A stretch of DNA of 64,000 bases. Origin: Clostridium_AM tanneri. GTDB lineage: Bacteria > Bacillota > Clostridia > Clostridiales > Clostridiaceae. Position 1 is the stretch's first letter. The number at the start of each line of letters is the position of its first letter. A program made the translations under genes and the position numbers. The notes beneath the pieces are model-generated. The model ran no database searches. It was not told the origin of the DNA and saw only the letters and a list, made by a program, of their open reading frames with translations. The stretch spans positions 1 to 64,000 of the forward strand of contig NZ_JARUJP010000002.1 of NCBI RefSeq assembly GCF_033659955.1. Direction: 5' to 3'. Below, one piece after another: positions 7,346 to 17,303 of this stretch.

Positions 7346-8980
7346 TTACTTACCCTCCTTTGGTAATGAAAAACTAACCTTTGTTCCTTTATTTAAGGCT
7401 GTAACTATTTTTACTTCATATCTTTCCCCATATAAAAGTTTTAGTCTCTCATTTACATTTTTGAGGCCTATGCCTGGCCATTCATTTATAACTTCTTTTA
7501 ATTTTTCTTCACTCATTCCAACTCCTGTATCCTCAACAGAAATTGATATATCTTGTTTCACATAACATGCCTTGACATAAACACTCCCTCCTTCTGGCTT
7601 AGGGAGTATTCCATGTTTAATAGAATTCTCTATAATTGGCTGCAACACAAAAGATGGTATTATTATATTCATCATATCCTCTGGTATATCCACAATTAGC
7701 TGAAGTCTTTCTCCAAACCTTGCCTTTTCAATGGATAAATAAGATTGGATAAATTCAAGTTCATCTTTAAGAGCAACAAAATCCTCTTGCTTTTTTAGTG
7801 TTTGTCTAAAATAATTAGAAAGATCTATTATTAGCTCTCTTGCTCTAGTAGGGCTAGTTCTACAAAATGATGCTATTGTATTTAATGCATTAAATAAGAA
7901 ATGAGGTTCTATTTGCGCTCTTAACGCTTTAAATTTTGCCGTTGACGCCTCCTGAGCTAACTTATTCAACTTATATAGCTCTAATTGAGTAGATAGCAAC
8001 TCACTTAATGCTTTTGCGAACTCCCAAAAATATAAGTCTATATTCTTCTCTGACTTTACCCTTAATCCTATTAGACCTTCAAACTTATCACCAGATACTA
8101 AAAAAGGTGTACAAACAAATAATGCTTGTCTATTATGATTATTGACCTTAATAACCCTATAGTTAGGCAGTTTATAATAACTATATAAATTTTCCTTTAA
8201 GGCTTCTTCGTTTACTTCCTCTCCATAGTATGCAAGAAGGCCAGTTTTATCTCCTATAAAGACTCCTTTAATATCTGATATTTCATATATAATTTTAGCT
8301 ACCTCTTCAGCAGTATCCTTGTTTAAACCTTTTCTTATATGTCCCATAGTTCTCTTAGCAATGTTTAGTGCCTTTTGCGCTTGTATCGCTCCAATCCTGT
8401 TATAATCATTTCTGGCATTTTGTATTATATTTATGAATATAAGAACTCCAAAAGAATTTATAATAATCATAGGTAGAGATATAAATCCTACCAACTTTAC
8501 TGCACTTTCTAGTGGCCTAGCAAAAATTAAAAGCATAAGCATCTGCATACACTCTGCAACTATCCCACCTATAAAAGCACTTCTTACGCTAAAAGCGCCA
8601 TCCTTAGAATATTTCCTAGCTAGAGCTCCTGTAAGCCCCTCAACAACTGCCGCTATACCACAGGCCAAAGCTGTAAACCCTCCCAGCAAGTATCTGTGTG
8701 TTCCTGAAATTGCCCCTACAATTACTCCTACTATAGGGCCCCCTACATACCCAGCAACTATTGCTCCAATTGGTCTTGTATTGGCTATTGCATAGGGCTC
8801 TAATTCTATACCTGTATAAGTACCTATTATTCCTAACAAACTAAAAAATACAATCATCCCTACTTTGTCTGTAACTGTTAATTCGTCCTTAATTAGATTT
8901 TTAAAAATGTGAGATTGATTATATATATATGCTGCTAGGGCAATCAGTGCCATTCGCTCTAGCATTTGTATATAAATCAA
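7346..8980 (-). CDS. LytS-family sensor histidine kinase
   Basis: 544-residue membrane kinase. Residues 1-190 form the multi-helix 5TM-5TMR_LYT sensor with the Arg-Pro-Ile-Gly motif (NTRPIGAIVAGYVGGP); residues about 200-330 look like a GAF-type domain; the His_kinase domain has H360 in AQIEPHFLFN, followed by the N-box (PIIENSIKHG) and the G-box (DTGVGMSEE). The TTG at 8980 follows GGGAGGG with good spacing, whereas the first ATG is 15 bases farther. It is coupled to the LytTR regulator and divergent from two cstA genes. Family members sense pyruvate or envelope state; pyruvate is the likelier signal here because of the neighbours. Confidence 0.92.
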   Translation of the reverse strand: MIYIQMLERMALIALAAYIYNQSHIFKNLIKDELTVTDKVGMIVFFSLLGIIGTYTGIELEPYAIANTRPIGAIVAGYVGGPIVGVIVGAISGTHRYLLGGFTALACGIAAVVEGLTGALARKYSKDGAFSVRSAFIGGIVAECMQMLMLLIFARPLESAVKLVGFISLPMIIINSFGVLIFINIIQNARNDYNRIGAIQAQKALNIAKRTMGHIRKGLNKDTAEEVAKIIYEISDIKGVFIGDKTGLLAYYGEEVNEEALKENLYSYYKLPNYRVIKVNNHNRQALFVCTPFLVSGDKFEGLIGLRVKSEKNIDLYFWEFAKALSELLSTQLELYKLNKLAQEASTAKFKALRAQIEPHFLFNALNTIASFCRTSPTRARELIIDLSNYFRQTLKKQEDFVALKDELEFIQSYLSIEKARFGERLQLIVDIPEDMMNIIIPSFVLQPIIENSIKHGILPKPEGGSVYVKACYVKQDISISVEDTGVGMSEEKLKEVINEWPGIGLKNVNERLKLLYGERYEVKIVTALNKGTKVSFSLPKEGK

Positions 8981-9099
8981 ATAGCCCTCCCCCTTGTTTT
9001 ATAATTATAAATATTCTTTATACATTATATTATATAACAAAATAAAAATATTAAAATAATTATATTCTTTTAATGCTAATTAAGGATTAATTTCTGCTG

Positions 9100-9180
9100 T
9101 TCATTGTCGACTTTTACCTATTTAGCATATTTTTGTGTATATACAGATAATAAAATAGTATTATAGTATTCGTAATCGAT
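9100..9180. promoter_or_regulatory. Candidate regulator half-sites in the kinase-cstA divergent region
   Basis: TTCATTGTCGAC (9100-9111) and TTCGTAATCGAT (9169-9180) share the pattern TTCRTnnTCGAY in the 281-bp region between the kinase and the first cstA. Starts are 69 bp apart. They may be LytTR contact sites, but spacing is unlike the usual close direct repeats and I find no equivalent before the second cstA. Confidence 0.25.
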
Positions 9181-9261
9181 ACCAAAAATCATTTTAATAT
9201 TTACATTGTTTTTTTAATTACTAAATCTTATACAACAAATATTTTAAAAGGGGGAAATTAT

Positions 9262-11055
9262 ATGAATTCTATCATTCTAGTTATTATCGCTGCTCTTGTA
9301 TTAAGCTTAGGTTACAGACTTTACGGTGCATTCATAGCAGCAAAGGTTCTAGCTTTAGATGAATCTAGAGATGTGCCCGCAAAAGTTCACGAGGATGGTC
9401 GAGATTACGTGCCTACAAACAAATGGGTGTTACTAGGACATCACTTCGCTGCTATAGCTGGTGCTGGACCACTTATAGGACCAGTTCTTGCAGCACAATA
9501 CGGTTACCTTCCAGGCACACTTTGGATTTTAATCGGTGGTGTAGTTGCTGGTGCAGTTCACGATATGATTTTATTGTTTGCATCAGTTAGACATGATGGA
9601 CAATCCATTGCTGAAATTGCTAAAGCCAATCTAGGCAAAAGAATGGGACTCATAACATCTTTAGCAGTTATATTCATTCTAATAATTACTATGGCAGGAC
9701 TCGGACTTCCTGTTGTTAACTCACTTTATAACAGCCCTTGGGGCACCTTTACTGTTGGATTTACAATTCCAGTTGCTATGCTTATTGGTATATACCTAAG
9801 ATTTTTAAGACCTGGTAAGATTGGTGAATCTACAATTATAGGTATGGCATTAATTTTATTCGGTGTTATTGTTGGACCATATATTCAACACACAGCTTTA
9901 GCTCCTTACTTAACTTTCAATGCTAAACAGTTATCAATTATACTAGCTATTTACGGTTTCTGTGCAGCAGCTCTTCCAGTATGGCTACTGCTACTTCCTA
10001 GAGACTACTTAAGTACATATATGAAACTAGGAGTTATAGGTGCTCTTGCCGTTGGTATAGTAATTGTTCGACCAACAGTTCAGATGCCTGCTGTTACTCA
10101 ATTTGTCCATGGTGGTGGCCCAATTGTTCCAGGTAAAGTATTTCCATTCCTATTTATAACAATAGCCTGTGGTGCTTTATCAGGTTTCCACGCTCTTATA
10201 AGCTCTGGTACAACACCAAAACTCATTGCCAATGAAAAGGATATACTTCCAATAGGTTTTGGCTCAATGGTTATTGAATCTTTTATAGCTTTAATGGCAC
10301 TAATCGCTGCAACTTGTCTTCCAACTGCCGATTATTTTGCTATAAATTCAGCTCCTGCTTTATTTGCTAAACTTAATATGATTCCAAAGGAATTGCCAAT
10401 GCTCTCTCAAATGGTTGGAGAAGAGCTTGCTGGAAGACCTGGTGGTTCAGTGTCTCTTGCTGTAGGTATGTCTTATATCTTCTACAAAATTCCTGGGTTC
10501 AAAGGACTTATGGCTTACTGGTACCATTTCTGCATAATGTTTGAGGCCCTATTTATATTAACTACAATAGATTCTGGTACTAGAATAGGAAGATATCTAT
10601 TACAGGATTTATTCGGTCAAGCTTACAAACCATTAGCTCGAAAAGATTCCTGGTTTAATATAATATTCTTTAGTGCACTTATGTCCTTTACTTGGGGATA
10701 CCTGCTATTTACAGGAAATATATCAACGATATGGCCACTTTTTGGTACAGCAAATCAGACCCTTGCAACTATAGCCTTTGCAATAAGTACAACAGTACTG
10801 ATTAAAATGGGTAAACAAAAATATGCTCCTATAACTATAATTCCTATGACTTTCGTTGCTATAACAACTTTAACGGCTATCGTTACTAATATATTCTCAA
10901 ATTATTTACCAAAACATCAAAATCTACTAGCAGGTCTTTCCGGAGTACTTATAATAATGATGATTATAATTATTGTGGAGAGTATAAAGGTTTGGATTAA
11001 AGAACTTAGCAATCAATCTTCAAATAAAATTAAAAATAGTAACCAAGCCGTTTAG
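9262..11055 (+). CDS. cstA: CstA-family carbon starvation/pyruvate transporter, copy 1
   Basis: 597-residue integral membrane protein with about 16 hydrophobic segments. It carries the CstA signature near the N-terminus (DGRDYVPTNKWVLLGHHFAAIAGAGPLIGPVLAAQYGYLPG as a continuous block, residues about 46-86) and the central ACGALSGFHALISSGTTPK block. Characterised homologues (CstA, BtsT) import pyruvate or peptides by proton symport. The ATG follows AAAAGGGGG. It is divergent from the LytS/LytTR operon and is followed by a terminator and a near-copy. The C-terminal 60 residues are the most divergent from copy 2. Confidence 0.93.
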   Translation: MNSIILVIIAALVLSLGYRLYGAFIAAKVLALDESRDVPAKVHEDGRDYVPTNKWVLLGHHFAAIAGAGPLIGPVLAAQYGYLPGTLWILIGGVVAGAVHDMILLFASVRHDGQSIAEIAKANLGKRMGLITSLAVIFILIITMAGLGLPVVNSLYNSPWGTFTVGFTIPVAMLIGIYLRFLRPGKIGESTIIGMALILFGVIVGPYIQHTALAPYLTFNAKQLSIILAIYGFCAAALPVWLLLLPRDYLSTYMKLGVIGALAVGIVIVRPTVQMPAVTQFVHGGGPIVPGKVFPFLFITIACGALSGFHALISSGTTPKLIANEKDILPIGFGSMVIESFIALMALIAATCLPTADYFAINSAPALFAKLNMIPKELPMLSQMVGEELAGRPGGSVSLAVGMSYIFYKIPGFKGLMAYWYHFCIMFEALFILTTIDSGTRIGRYLLQDLFGQAYKPLARKDSWFNIIFFSALMSFTWGYLLFTGNISTIWPLFGTANQTLATIAFAISTTVLIKMGKQKYAPITIIPMTFVAITTLTAIVTNIFSNYLPKHQNLLAGLSGVLIIMMIIIIVESIKVWIKELSNQSSNKIKNSNQAV

Positions 11056-11153
11056 CAAACAAATCTATCCTTTTAGTTAATTTCTAACAATTAAAATTTC
11101 CCCCTATACTTTGGCAGAAAGTATAGGGGGGATTTTTTATAACTGCTAAACGG
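11048..11153 (+). repeat. 10-bp inverted repeat enclosing the cstA1 terminator
   Basis: CCGTTTAGCA (11048-11057, overlapping the cstA1 stop codon) and TGCTAAACGG (11144-11153) are perfect complements on either side of the intrinsic terminator, so the RNA could form an outer stem around it. Confidence 0.6.
11100..11138 (+). terminator. Strong terminator between the two cstA genes
   Basis: A perfect 13-bp stem CCCCCTATACTTT / AAAGTATAGGGGG (11100-11112, 11118-11130), loop GGCAG, then GATTTTTT. It should separate the two transporter transcripts. Confidence 0.93.
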
Positions 11154-11289
11154 AATAGCTATTTAACCATTCACCCCCTTTTTTTACCTAATCACCCAAT
11201 AAATATATTTTACTACCTTCAAAAGTAATATTATTATTATAGTAAGAATTATTAGAATATTCTACTTAATAACTAAAGGGGGGTTTTTT

Positions 11290-13071
11290 ATGAATTCAAT
11301 AGTTCTTGTAATAATAGCTGCTCTTGTCTTAATTTTAGGTTACAGACTTTATGGTGCATTTATAGCAGCAAAGGTATTGGTTACTGATGAAACTAGAGAA
11401 GTTCCATCGAAAGTTCATGAGGATGGTCGAGATTACGTACCTACAAACAAATGGGTACTCCTTGGTCACCACTTCGCAGCTATAGCTGGTGCTGGACCAC
11501 TGATAGGACCAGTCCTTGCAGCACAATACGGTTACCTTCCAGGTACACTTTGGATTTTAATCGGTGGTGTTTTTGCTGGTGCTGTTCACGATATGGTTTT
11601 ATTGTTTGCTTCTGTTAGACAGGATGGACAATCCATAGCTGAAATCGCTAGAGCAAATTTTGGTGCAAAAATGGGCTTTGTTACATCAATTGCAGTTCTA
11701 TTTATATTAATAATTGCAATGGCTGGTCTTGGACTTCCAGTTGTTAACTCACTTTATAACAGTCCTTGGGGTACCTTCACCGTTGGATTCACTATCCCAG
11801 TTGCTATACTAATTGGATTATACTTAAAATTCTTAAGACCTGGTAAAATTGCTGAAGCTACTGTAATTGGTATGGCTCTTATACTACTAGGCGTTATACT
11901 AGGACCATTTATTCAACATACTGCCTTAGCTCCATTTTTAACCTTTAATGCTAAACAAATGTCAATTATACTAGCATTATACGGTTTTTGTGCAGCAGCC
12001 CTTCCTGTATGGCTACTACTACTTCCTAGAGACTATTTAAGCACATACATGAAGCTTGGTGTTGTAGGTTTCTTAGCTATTGGTATATTGATTGTTAGAC
12101 CAGTTGTTCAAATGCCAGCTGTAACTAGTTTTATACATGGTGGCGGACCTGTTATCCCTGGTAAAGTATTCCCGTTCCTATTTATAACAATAGCCTGCGG
12201 TGCTTTATCCGGCTTCCATGCATTAATAAGTTCTGGTACGACTCCTAAATTAATTTCAAGCGAAAAAGATATACTTCCAATAGGTTTTGGTGCTATGCTT
12301 TTGGAATGCTTCGTAGGAATGATGGCATTAATTGCAGCAACTTGTCTTCCAACTGCTGATTATTTTGCTATAAACTCAACTCCTGCTGTATTTGCTAAGC
12401 TTGGCATGGTTCCTAGTGAACTTCCAATGCTTTCACAAATGGTTGGTGAGAACCTTGCCGGTAGACCTGGTGGAGCGGTATCTCTTGCTGTAGGTATGTC
12501 CTATGTATTCTATAAGATTCCAGGACTTGAACATTTAATGTCCTACTGGTATCACTTCTGTATAATGTTTGAAGCGTTATTTATATTGACTACAATAGAC
12601 GCTGGTACTAGAATAGGAAGATATCTTCTTCAAGATTTATGCGGAAAGTTTTATAAACCTTTTGAAAATAAAAATTCAGTATTTAACATGGTACTCTTTA
12701 GTGCATTAATTTCCTTTAGTTGGGGCTATCTATTGTATACCGGAAACGTATCAACTATATGGCCTCTATTTGGAACAGCAAACCAAATGCTTGCAGCTAT
12801 AGCCTTTGCTATAGGCACTACAGTTATAATAAGGCATAGCAAACCTATATACGGCCTTATTACTGCAATACCAATGGTTATCATAACTATAATAACTGTA
12901 GATGCAGCATTACTAAATATATTCCAAAATTACCTACCACAAGGTAAGATGCTTCTAGCAGTGCTTTCCTTCGTGCTGATAATTATGGTTTTATTTATAA
13001 TAATAGAAAGCGTAAGAGCATGGATAAAAGACTTGAAGAATATGAATTCCTCTGGTAGCCACGCTATTTAA
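11290..13071 (+). CDS. cstA: CstA-family carbon starvation/pyruvate transporter, copy 2
   Basis: 593-residue membrane protein collinear with copy 1 and nearly identical by eye in the conserved N-terminal and central blocks, differing mainly in the last 100 residues and in scattered membrane positions. Same fold and expected substrate class (pyruvate or small peptides, by proton symport). The ATG follows AAAGGGGGG. It sits behind copy 1's terminator with 150 bp of its own upstream sequence, implying separate control. Tandem duplication followed by divergence is the simplest origin; whether substrates or affinities differ cannot be read from the sequence. Confidence 0.93.
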   Translation: MNSIVLVIIAALVLILGYRLYGAFIAAKVLVTDETREVPSKVHEDGRDYVPTNKWVLLGHHFAAIAGAGPLIGPVLAAQYGYLPGTLWILIGGVFAGAVHDMVLLFASVRQDGQSIAEIARANFGAKMGFVTSIAVLFILIIAMAGLGLPVVNSLYNSPWGTFTVGFTIPVAILIGLYLKFLRPGKIAEATVIGMALILLGVILGPFIQHTALAPFLTFNAKQMSIILALYGFCAAALPVWLLLLPRDYLSTYMKLGVVGFLAIGILIVRPVVQMPAVTSFIHGGGPVIPGKVFPFLFITIACGALSGFHALISSGTTPKLISSEKDILPIGFGAMLLECFVGMMALIAATCLPTADYFAINSTPAVFAKLGMVPSELPMLSQMVGENLAGRPGGAVSLAVGMSYVFYKIPGLEHLMSYWYHFCIMFEALFILTTIDAGTRIGRYLLQDLCGKFYKPFENKNSVFNMVLFSALISFSWGYLLYTGNVSTIWPLFGTANQMLAAIAFAIGTTVIIRHSKPIYGLITAIPMVIITIITVDAALLNIFQNYLPQGKMLLAVLSFVLIIMVLFIIIESVRAWIKDLKNMNSSGSHAI

Positions 13072-13085
13072 CTTATTAAAAAGAG

Positions 13086-13131
13086 AAATCCACAATGTGA
13101 ATATAAAAAGATTCACATTGTGGATTTTTTT
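13086..13131. terminator. Bidirectional terminator, cstA2 / M16 peptidase
   Basis: A perfect 17-bp stem AAATCCACAATGTGAAT / ATTCACATTGTGGATTT (13086-13102, 13111-13127) with a T-run. It reaches the stop codon of the convergent peptidase gene. Confidence 0.88.
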
Positions 13132-16051
13132 ACTCGAATAATGTTACTAATTCATTAAAGAGTTCTTTATTTTCTTTGATTCTATCTTCATTTCCTAATA
13201 CACATAGGTAATTTTGTTTCATTACATCTGAAACTAGGTCTCCGAATTTGCGTATATCTTCAACCTTAGTGGCTAATATCTCTTCTCTTTCTCTTTGTAT
13301 ATCTTCATGTGTAAAATGTTTTATATAGTTTTCAGCTGCACGTTCACCTTTCATTGAAGGAGTTAACGGAAAATCTAAATCTGATATAGTTCCAATAATA
13401 TACTTAGTCATCTGTCTATCATCTGCCTCAAATTTCTTGAAGTAATCCCCTGCTTCTTGGTAAATCTTTAGTGTATTATCTAAGTTTGGATCACGGTAAG
13501 AAGTAAAGAAGGTATTACCGTTTCTTTGGAAGGAAGAAAAACTACCGTATGCTCCTCCCTGTACACGTACTCTATTCCATAGATAATCATAGTTTGCTAT
13601 AGCTCTTAGAACCTGAAGACTTCCATTATAAGAATATCCTAACTTCATAAAGTTATAAGCTTTAGCAACATACTGAACCTTTCCCGAGGTCATTAACCCT
13701 TCATTTTTGGCTTCAAATTTGAATTTATATTCTGTTGGTTTTATATATTCATTTCCCAGCTCACTGTATAATGATCCAAAGTTTTTATTAAATTCCTCGT
13801 AGTCTTTTTCTTCAAGAGTAACACTTAAAAGCAAGTTATTTTTATTGAAAATAACTTTAGACACTTCTTGTAGGTTTTTAACTAATTCTTCTACCCTATC
13901 GTCAAAGTTTTTTTCTAATTCTACAATAAACTTATAGAAAGACAACCCACTGAGTATATCCTCATACCTGCCTATTGGTGAAAAATATGAGAATAGGTGA
14001 TTTGCCGCTACTACATGGCCTCTATCAAAAATTATCATCTCCATACGTGATTTTGTTTCCTGGATTATTTCTTTTAAGCGTTTATGTTCATCAAATCTAG
14101 TATGGCTAATTATTTCACCTAGTAACTGTGATAGCTTTGATATATTTTCTAATAGAACCTTAGACCTTATTACAAACTTAGGGTAAAACTTCTCAGCATC
14201 ACCAGTCTCATAATAAGCCTGAGCAGTATGTCTTATACCACCAGTGTTAATATTAATTTCTTTAGCTAAGTCCTCATAATTATATTTTTCAGTGCTTACT
14301 TTACCCATTATAGTACTTAATAGTGATATATAAGGTATTTGTTCTTCGTTAACTCCCTGTGTATCAAAGTACATATTTACATAGGCTATTCCATTAGTAA
14401 ATACAGAGTGGTGAAGTATCTTTATTCCCTGCTCCTCTTTCTCCTCTAAAGGTAATCTCTTTGCCTTAGGATCAATATCCTTTATTGATAATAGTGGTAT
14501 CTTTGTTAACTCCTCCGGAGAATCAGAAGTAGTCTGTCTTTTTTCTAGCAGCTTAGTATTATTTATAATTTCTTCAATTTCCTTATCACTTAAACTTTTT
14601 CTATATTCTTCTAACCTTTTCTTTAAATCTGCTTCTTTCTTTTCTGCTAATCCCTTTGCAGGTTTTACAATAAGAACTGAACTATGATTATTATCAAGTA
14701 AATACTTTTCTATCATACTTTCAAAGTAATTTGTAGTTAAAGCAGTTTTTATCTTCTTTAGTATATTTTCAAAAGCTAAATGCTCCCAAGGCTTTTCATC
14801 ATAAAGCCAGCTATCCATAGCCTTCATGCTATATATAAGTCCTGTAGGATATCCATGATAGTCAGCTTCCCTTAGTTTGAATTCCTTTATATTTATAGAA
14901 GCTTCTATGAGCTTTTTATCTATACCTTCTTTAACAAGCTTAGTTAGAGTTTCTGTAACGATACTCTTAAACTTATCTTTTTCTTTTTCATTTGAACTTT
15001 TTACAACAATACTGAACATAGGCTGAAGCATACCACCTTCAAAAGACCCAAAAACATCCTTACCTATATTCGCATCGATTAACGCCTTCTTAAGTGGTGA
15101 TGATGGTGTCTCTAGTAAAAGATGTTCAAGAATATCAAAGGCTAAGTACAATTCATCATCTGTTGCTTTACCAACTGCAAAGTTCATACTTAAAAATGTC
15201 TTATCTTCTTCCTTTTCAGTACTAGATATAGGATATTCTATAATTACCTCTCTCTGCTTTTCAAAAGGTTTTTGAATGTTTAATTGAGAATCCACCTGAA
15301 TCCTTTCAAAATTATTTAGATACTCTTCATCTATAAACTTTAATTTTTCTGATATATCTATATTACCGTACAGATATATATAACTATTAGATGGGTGATA
15401 GTATCTTTTGTGAAAATCTAGAAACTGCTGCTGCGTTAACTCTGGTATAACATCAGGATCTCCACCGGATTCAACTCCATATTGAGTATCTGGGAAAAGT
15501 GATTCTGATATTTTTCTAAACAGTATTGATTCTGGAGATGAGAAAGCTCCCTTCATTTCGTTATAAACCACACCCTTATAGGTAAGTTCTCCATCCTTAT
15601 CCTGCAAATCATAATGCCATCCTTCCTGCATCATAATCTCTGGATACTTATATATGTTTGGATAGAAAACAGCATCTAAATATACATCCATCAAATTTTT
15701 GAAGTCCTTGTCATTCGTGCTTGCTACTGGATACATAGTTTTATCCGGGAACGTAAAAGCATTTAAAAAAGTATTTAAAGAACCTTTTACTAGCTCTACA
15801 AAGGGTTCCTTCACAGGAAACTTTCTTGATCCACAAAGTACAGAGTGCTCTAGTATATGCGGTACCCCTGTACTATCTGTAGGCGGTGTTCTAAAGCTTA
15901 TAGAAAACACCTTGTTATCATCATCATTCTTTAAGTAAAATAGTTTAGCTCCTGTTTTCTCATGTTCAAACAACATACCTGTAGAATTAATTTCATCAAT
16001 ATTGTTCTCTTCTAATAATTTAAACCCGTTATAAATATTCCCTAGTTCCAT
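13130..16051 (-). CDS. M16C-family zinc metalloprotease (presequence-protease-like)
   Basis: 973 residues, matching the long single-chain M16C peptidases that degrade peptides inside a closed two-half chamber. The inverted zinc motif HILEH is at residues 65-69 and the third ligand is in VVYNEMKGAF further on. The second half (PTEYKFKFEAKN onward) is the non-catalytic M16 half, including the conserved RVRVQGGAYGSFSSF stretch. No signal peptide is visible, so a cytoplasmic peptide-recycling role is likely. The gene is monocistronic, with a shared terminator against cstA2. The substrate is unknown. Confidence 0.93.
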   Translation of the reverse strand: MELGNIYNGFKLLEENNIDEINSTGMLFEHEKTGAKLFYLKNDDDNKVFSISFRTPPTDSTGVPHILEHSVLCGSRKFPVKEPFVELVKGSLNTFLNAFTFPDKTMYPVASTNDKDFKNLMDVYLDAVFYPNIYKYPEIMMQEGWHYDLQDKDGELTYKGVVYNEMKGAFSSPESILFRKISESLFPDTQYGVESGGDPDVIPELTQQQFLDFHKRYYHPSNSYIYLYGNIDISEKLKFIDEEYLNNFERIQVDSQLNIQKPFEKQREVIIEYPISSTEKEEDKTFLSMNFAVGKATDDELYLAFDILEHLLLETPSSPLKKALIDANIGKDVFGSFEGGMLQPMFSIVVKSSNEKEKDKFKSIVTETLTKLVKEGIDKKLIEASINIKEFKLREADYHGYPTGLIYSMKAMDSWLYDEKPWEHLAFENILKKIKTALTTNYFESMIEKYLLDNNHSSVLIVKPAKGLAEKKEADLKKRLEEYRKSLSDKEIEEIINNTKLLEKRQTTSDSPEELTKIPLLSIKDIDPKAKRLPLEEKEEQGIKILHHSVFTNGIAYVNMYFDTQGVNEEQIPYISLLSTIMGKVSTEKYNYEDLAKEININTGGIRHTAQAYYETGDAEKFYPKFVIRSKVLLENISKLSQLLGEIISHTRFDEHKRLKEIIQETKSRMEMIIFDRGHVVAANHLFSYFSPIGRYEDILSGLSFYKFIVELEKNFDDRVEELVKNLQEVSKVIFNKNNLLLSVTLEEKDYEEFNKNFGSLYSELGNEYIKPTEYKFKFEAKNEGLMTSGKVQYVAKAYNFMKLGYSYNGSLQVLRAIANYDYLWNRVRVQGGAYGSFSSFQRNGNTFFTSYRDPNLDNTLKIYQEAGDYFKKFEADDRQMTKYIIGTISDLDFPLTPSMKGERAAENYIKHFTHEDIQREREEILATKVEDIRKFGDLVSDVMKQNYLCVLGNEDRIKENKELFNELVTLFE

Positions 16052-16181
16052 TACTCTGCCCCTTTCAAAGACTTAATGTTATTAATTTCAAATCTTACTA
16101 TATATTCTAATTTATTATGAACCTACTTTTTTTTATTTTTTCCTTTTGAATTGAAATATATTAAAGATATTCAGCTTTTCT

Positions 16182-16994
16182 TTATTTATTTTTAGACATA
16201 TCAATTATCTTTTCAGTGCATTTCTCCATAGCCTCTATAATAGTTCCCTTAAAATTATTTTTCTCAAGACTATATACTGAAGCTATAGTAGTTCCTCCAG
16301 GAGAACAAACCTTATCTCTCAATACAGCTGGATGCTCCCCTGTTTCTAATACCATTTTTGCTGAACCTAGTACAGCCTGAGCCGCTAACTTATATGCTTG
16401 ATCCCAAGTCAACCCTCTCAGAACACCGCCTTCTGCTAAAGCTTCGATAAACATATACACATAGGCAGGGGATGAGCCACTTACAGCAGGAATTACATCC
16501 ATAAGTTTTTCATCTATTATCTGAACCTTTCCAAAGCTCTCCAGAATTTTAATAACCTGTTCCAACTCCTCTTTGCATATCTCATCATTATGGCATACTG
16601 CTGTCATGCCCTCGCCTACAAGTGCAGGAGTATTTGGCATTGTTCTAACAACTTTTATCTTTTTATCAAAGAAAACTTCCATATCCTTAGTACTTATTCC
16701 TGGTGCCATTGTTACTATGATAACTTCATCTTTTATAGCTTCTTTTATTTCTTCTGCCACAATTTCGTATTTTTCTGGTTTTACTGCTAAAAACAATATA
16801 TCAGAAAACTGAGCCAGTTCTTTATTATCATCAGTAGCTCTGATACCATATTTCTCTTTTATCTTTCTTAACTGTTCCTCACGAACACCACTAGCAGCAA
16901 CATTATCACAATTTACTAATTTAGATCTTATTATTCCTCCTATAATAGCCTGAGCCATATTTCCACAGCCTAAAAATCCTACTTTCTTATCCAA
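16182..16994 (-). CDS. proC: Pyrroline-5-carboxylate reductase
   Basis: 270 residues from a TTG start. ProC reduces pyrroline-5-carboxylate to proline with NAD(P)H in the cytoplasm. The N-terminal Rossmann motif is GFLGCGNMAQAIIGG; the C-terminal dimer domain shows the signature PAYVYMFIEALAEGG and DKVCSPGGTTIAS. Start choice: a GTG at 17003 lies against the GGAG ribosome site, whereas the TTG at 16994 is ten bases from it and gives the usual beginning MDKKVGFLG. No proA/proB genes are adjacent. Confidence 0.93.
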   Translation of the reverse strand: MDKKVGFLGCGNMAQAIIGGIIRSKLVNCDNVAASGVREEQLRKIKEKYGIRATDDNKELAQFSDILFLAVKPEKYEIVAEEIKEAIKDEVIIVTMAPGISTKDMEVFFDKKIKVVRTMPNTPALVGEGMTAVCHNDEICKEELEQVIKILESFGKVQIIDEKLMDVIPAVSGSSPAYVYMFIEALAEGGVLRGLTWDQAYKLAAQAVLGSAKMVLETGEHPAVLRDKVCSPGGTTIASVYSLEKNNFKGTIIEAMEKCTEKIIDMSKNK

Positions 16995-17003
16995 ATTTAC
17001 CAC

Positions 17004-17237
17004 TCTCCATATTTCTTAAGTTAAGATATATCACTTAGGAATTTACTACTTTTTCTTTTACTGCTACTAGACATTTTTTCTTACTACTACGTAAGTAATA
17101 TGTCAACTGACCTATGTATTATTATTCCTAACTGTCTTATGATATATTATATTCTATCATACATTGGTTCTGGTTAAATATACCTAAATTTATATCCATT
17201 TAAGCATATTTTAATATAACATTGATTATTTTCCAAT
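17004..17237. other. Intergenic region upstream of proC
   Basis: AT-rich sequence between the pyc terminator and proC. I see no gene, riboswitch or clear promoter. Confidence 0.4.
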
Positions 17238-17277
17238 AAAAAAGACCTTACTCTTTAATTAGAGCAAAGTCTTTTTT
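17238..17277 (-). terminator. Terminator of pyc
   Basis: Stem AAAAAAGAC...CTCT / AGAG...GTCTTTTTT (17238-17277) with small internal mismatches, directly downstream of the pyc stop and ending in a T-run on the minus strand. Confidence 0.8.
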
Positions 17278-17303
17278 GGTATATCTGTTATTATATAAAA
17301 TTT

